DNA of 34,833 bases. It comes from an uncultured Alphaproteobacteria bacterium (GTDB taxonomy: Bacteria > Pseudomonadota > Alphaproteobacteria > Rickettsiales > UBA1997). The stretch is from positions 78,075 to 112,907 of the forward strand of contig CAIZZE010000059.1 in the NCBI GenBank assembly GCA_903937405.1, given 5' to 3'. How positions within the stretch are numbered: position 1 is the stretch's first letter; each line of letters begins with the position of its first letter. The notes below the pieces were generated by a model. The model had not been told where the DNA came from, did not search any database, and worked only from the letters and a program-made list of their open reading frames with translations. Below, one piece after another: positions 33,644 through 34,833 of the stretch. Both the position numbers and the translations under genes were made by a program.

Positions 33644-34279
33644 TTAAAAATTTTTGGCGATTTTGAGGATGACGTCACCGCCAGAGTAACCAGGAATCGC
33701 GCCTTTTACGGCAATAACTGACTTTTCTTTGTCAATCATTAGAACTTCCAAATTTTTTACAGTAACATTGTCAACACCCATATGTCCGGCCATTTTCTTT
33801 CCTTTGAAAGTTTTACCCGGATCTTGTCTTTGACCTGTTGAACCGTGCGAACGGTGAGAAACTGAAACACCGTGAGAAGCTTCCAAACCACGGAAATTCC
33901 ATCTTTTCATAACGCCGGCAAAGCCTTTACCTATAGTAACGCCGCCAACAGAAATTTTATCACCTTCTTTAATAACTGAGTCAATCGTGATTGAATCACC
34001 TACTTTAAGGTCTAAACCTTTTTTAACTTGAGAACCACGGATTTTTCTAAAGAGTGGAACTGATTTTTTGTTAAAAATTCCAGCAACTGACTTAGAAACT
34101 TTTTTTGCACTAGTAATTTTTTCAAAAGCTACTAGCAAATTGTCAAATTCTTTATCTTGGTTTACTGCTAATTTAAGCACGCAATTGTCATAAACTTGGA
34201 TCATAGTCAAAGGTACGGAAACACCGTTATCTTTGAAAATGTGAGTCATGCCGATTTTTTTTCCGACTAATTCTAACAT
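33644..34279 (-). CDS. rplC: Ribosomal protein L3
   Basis: Early-assembling large-subunit protein uL3. GMTHIFKDNGVSVPLTMIQV, VTIGKGFAGVMKRWNFRGLEASHGVS and RSHGSTGQRQDPGKTFKGKKMAGHMG are diagnostic; the GQ within the third is the usual site of glutamine methylation. 211 residues. It starts directly against the rpsJ stop. Confidence 0.98.
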   Translation of the reverse strand: MLELVGKKIGMTHIFKDNGVSVPLTMIQVYDNCVLKLAVNQDKEFDNLLVAFEKITSAKKVSKSVAGIFNKKSVPLFRKIRGSQVKKGLDLKVGDSITIDSVIKEGDKISVGGVTIGKGFAGVMKRWNFRGLEASHGVSVSHRSHGSTGQRQDPGKTFKGKKMAGHMGVDNVTVKNLEVLMIDKEKSVIAVKGAIPGYSGGDVILKIAKNF

Positions 34280-34612
34280 CTAGTTTTTTGCTCCCCCTGA
34301 ACCGTTGATTGCGATTTTAATATTCACGCCAGCTGAAAGATTTAATTTCATCAAAGCGTCAACAGTTTGAGCTGTTGGAGAGATGATTAATAATCTTTTT
34401 GATGATCTGATTTCAAATTGTTCACGTGAATCTTTATCAACGTGAGGTCCTCTGATTACGCAGAACTTTTGAATTTTGGTTGGCAAAGGAATTGGTCCTT
34501 TAATGCCAGCGCCAGTTCTTCTAACCGTTCCGATGATTTCATTCATCGCCTTGTTCAAGACAAGATGGTCAAAAGATTCAAGAGTGATTTTGATGCTCTC
34601 TTTATTTTTCAT
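34280..34612 (-). CDS. rpsJ: Ribosomal protein S10 (NusE)
   Basis: Small-subunit head protein uS10, which also serves in antitermination. The 110 residues include the family's [33 protein letters not shown] and [22 protein letters not shown], followed by the usual [10 protein letters not shown] short Ser, Gly, Ala tail is added. Translation stops at the base before rplC begins. It follows tuf by 80 bases and heads the S10 operon. Confidence 0.98.
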   Translation of the reverse strand: MKNKESIKITLESFDHLVLNKAMNEIIGTVRRTGAGIKGPIPLPTKIQKFCVIRGPHVDKDSREQFEIRSSKRLLIISPTAQTVDALMKLNLSAGVNIKIAINGSGGAKN

Positions 34613-34636
34613 TTTATTAATAATTCATCTTAATAA

Positions 34637-34657
34637 ATCCCGAAACAACTGCGGGAT
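34637..34657 (-). other. Weak hairpin between tuf and rpsJ
   Basis: On the minus strand ATCCCG and CGGGAT form a six-pair stem around nine bases, followed by TTATTA. It lies mid-way in the 80-base tuf-rpsJ gap. It may be a weak attenuator for tuf; the T run is too poor to call a terminator. Confidence 0.3.
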
Positions 34658-34692
34658 AGAATTTTTAAACTTACTTAGTATTTAAGAAAATC

Positions 34693-34833
34693 TTACTTGA
34701 TAATCTTAGCAACAACTCCAGCTCCGACAGTTCTGCCACCTTCACGGATAGCAAAACGTAAGCCTTCTTCCATTGCGATTGGGTTGATTAATTCAACGGT
34801 CAACTTGGTGTTATCACCAGGCATAACCATTTC
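34693..34833 (-). CDS. tuf: Elongation factor Tu, C-terminal end only
   Basis: The last 46 codons of EF-Tu, cut by the right window edge. The residues [20 protein letters not shown] followed by [24 protein letters not shown] are unmistakable for the C-terminal barrel of EF-Tu. It carries aminoacyl-tRNA to the ribosome. The position before rpsJ is the common str-S10 junction. Nothing can be said about the GTPase domain, which lies outside. Confidence 0.97.
   Translation of the reverse strand, partial: EMVMPGDNTKLTVELINPIAMEEGLRFAIREGGRTVGAGVVAKIIK

Noticed and set aside
1..34833. CRISPR arrays, tRNA or rRNA genes, and insertion sequences
   Set aside because: No regularly spaced repeats, no cloverleaf-like stretch in the short gaps, and no transposase-like frame were found; every long frame is accounted for.

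Overview
The window comes from an AT-rich alphaproteobacterium, most likely Rickettsiales-like; this is inferred from gene content, with no database search. The secY-adk-rpsM order, the cbb3 oxidase maturation genes ccoH-ccoI-ccoS, the START/Coq10-family gene and a short palindromic repeat inserted in frame in a protein gene all fit that group. Every gene looks intact except the two cut by the window edges. No stretch over 300 bases lacks a gene; the largest gap is about 104 bases (15618-15721).

Layout. (1) 2-6214, plus strand: a type III restriction-modification pair (mod, cut at the left edge, and res), then ffh, a pterin dehydratase gene and a RatA/Coq10-like gene. (2) 6238-12177, minus strand, convergent with the first block. 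In transcription order it holds ccoS, a SPOR-domain lipoprotein, an uncharacterised lipoprotein, a D,D-carboxypeptidase, ebfC, trpF and a KimA/KUP-like permease. (3) 12182-15617, minus: rpmH, rnpA, ccoH, ccoI, tightly packed, with a strong hairpin between rpmH and rnpA. (4) 15722-20855, minus: a small lipoprotein, a one-helix membrane protein, ubiB, an uncharacterised 246-residue protein, acetyl-CoA synthetase and panD. (5) 20842-34833, minus: the end of tuf, then the S10-spc-alpha ribosomal supercluster from rpsJ to rplQ with secY, adk and rpoA, followed by rplS.

How the genes work together. The right 14 kb is the translation and secretion core: ribosomal proteins, SecY, RNA polymerase alpha, adenylate kinase and EF-Tu. 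The middle joins RNase P protein and L34 to the accessory factors of cbb3 oxidase, and so to microaerobic respiration, with UbiB for ubiquinone and Acs and PanD for acetate activation and CoA supply. The SPOR-lipoprotein-DacA block is an envelope and peptidoglycan unit.

Points that stand out: a palindromic repeat that codes for nine residues inside CcoI, with a degenerate relative that supplies the stop codon of the RatA-like gene; a sharply different arginine codon choice in the target-recognition region of Mod, suggesting domain exchange; a terminator-like hairpin that is also the signal-peptide coding sequence of a lipoprotein; and an rpmH-rnpA-ccoH overlap. I found no clear new multi-gene defence system, CRISPR array, tRNA or rRNA.
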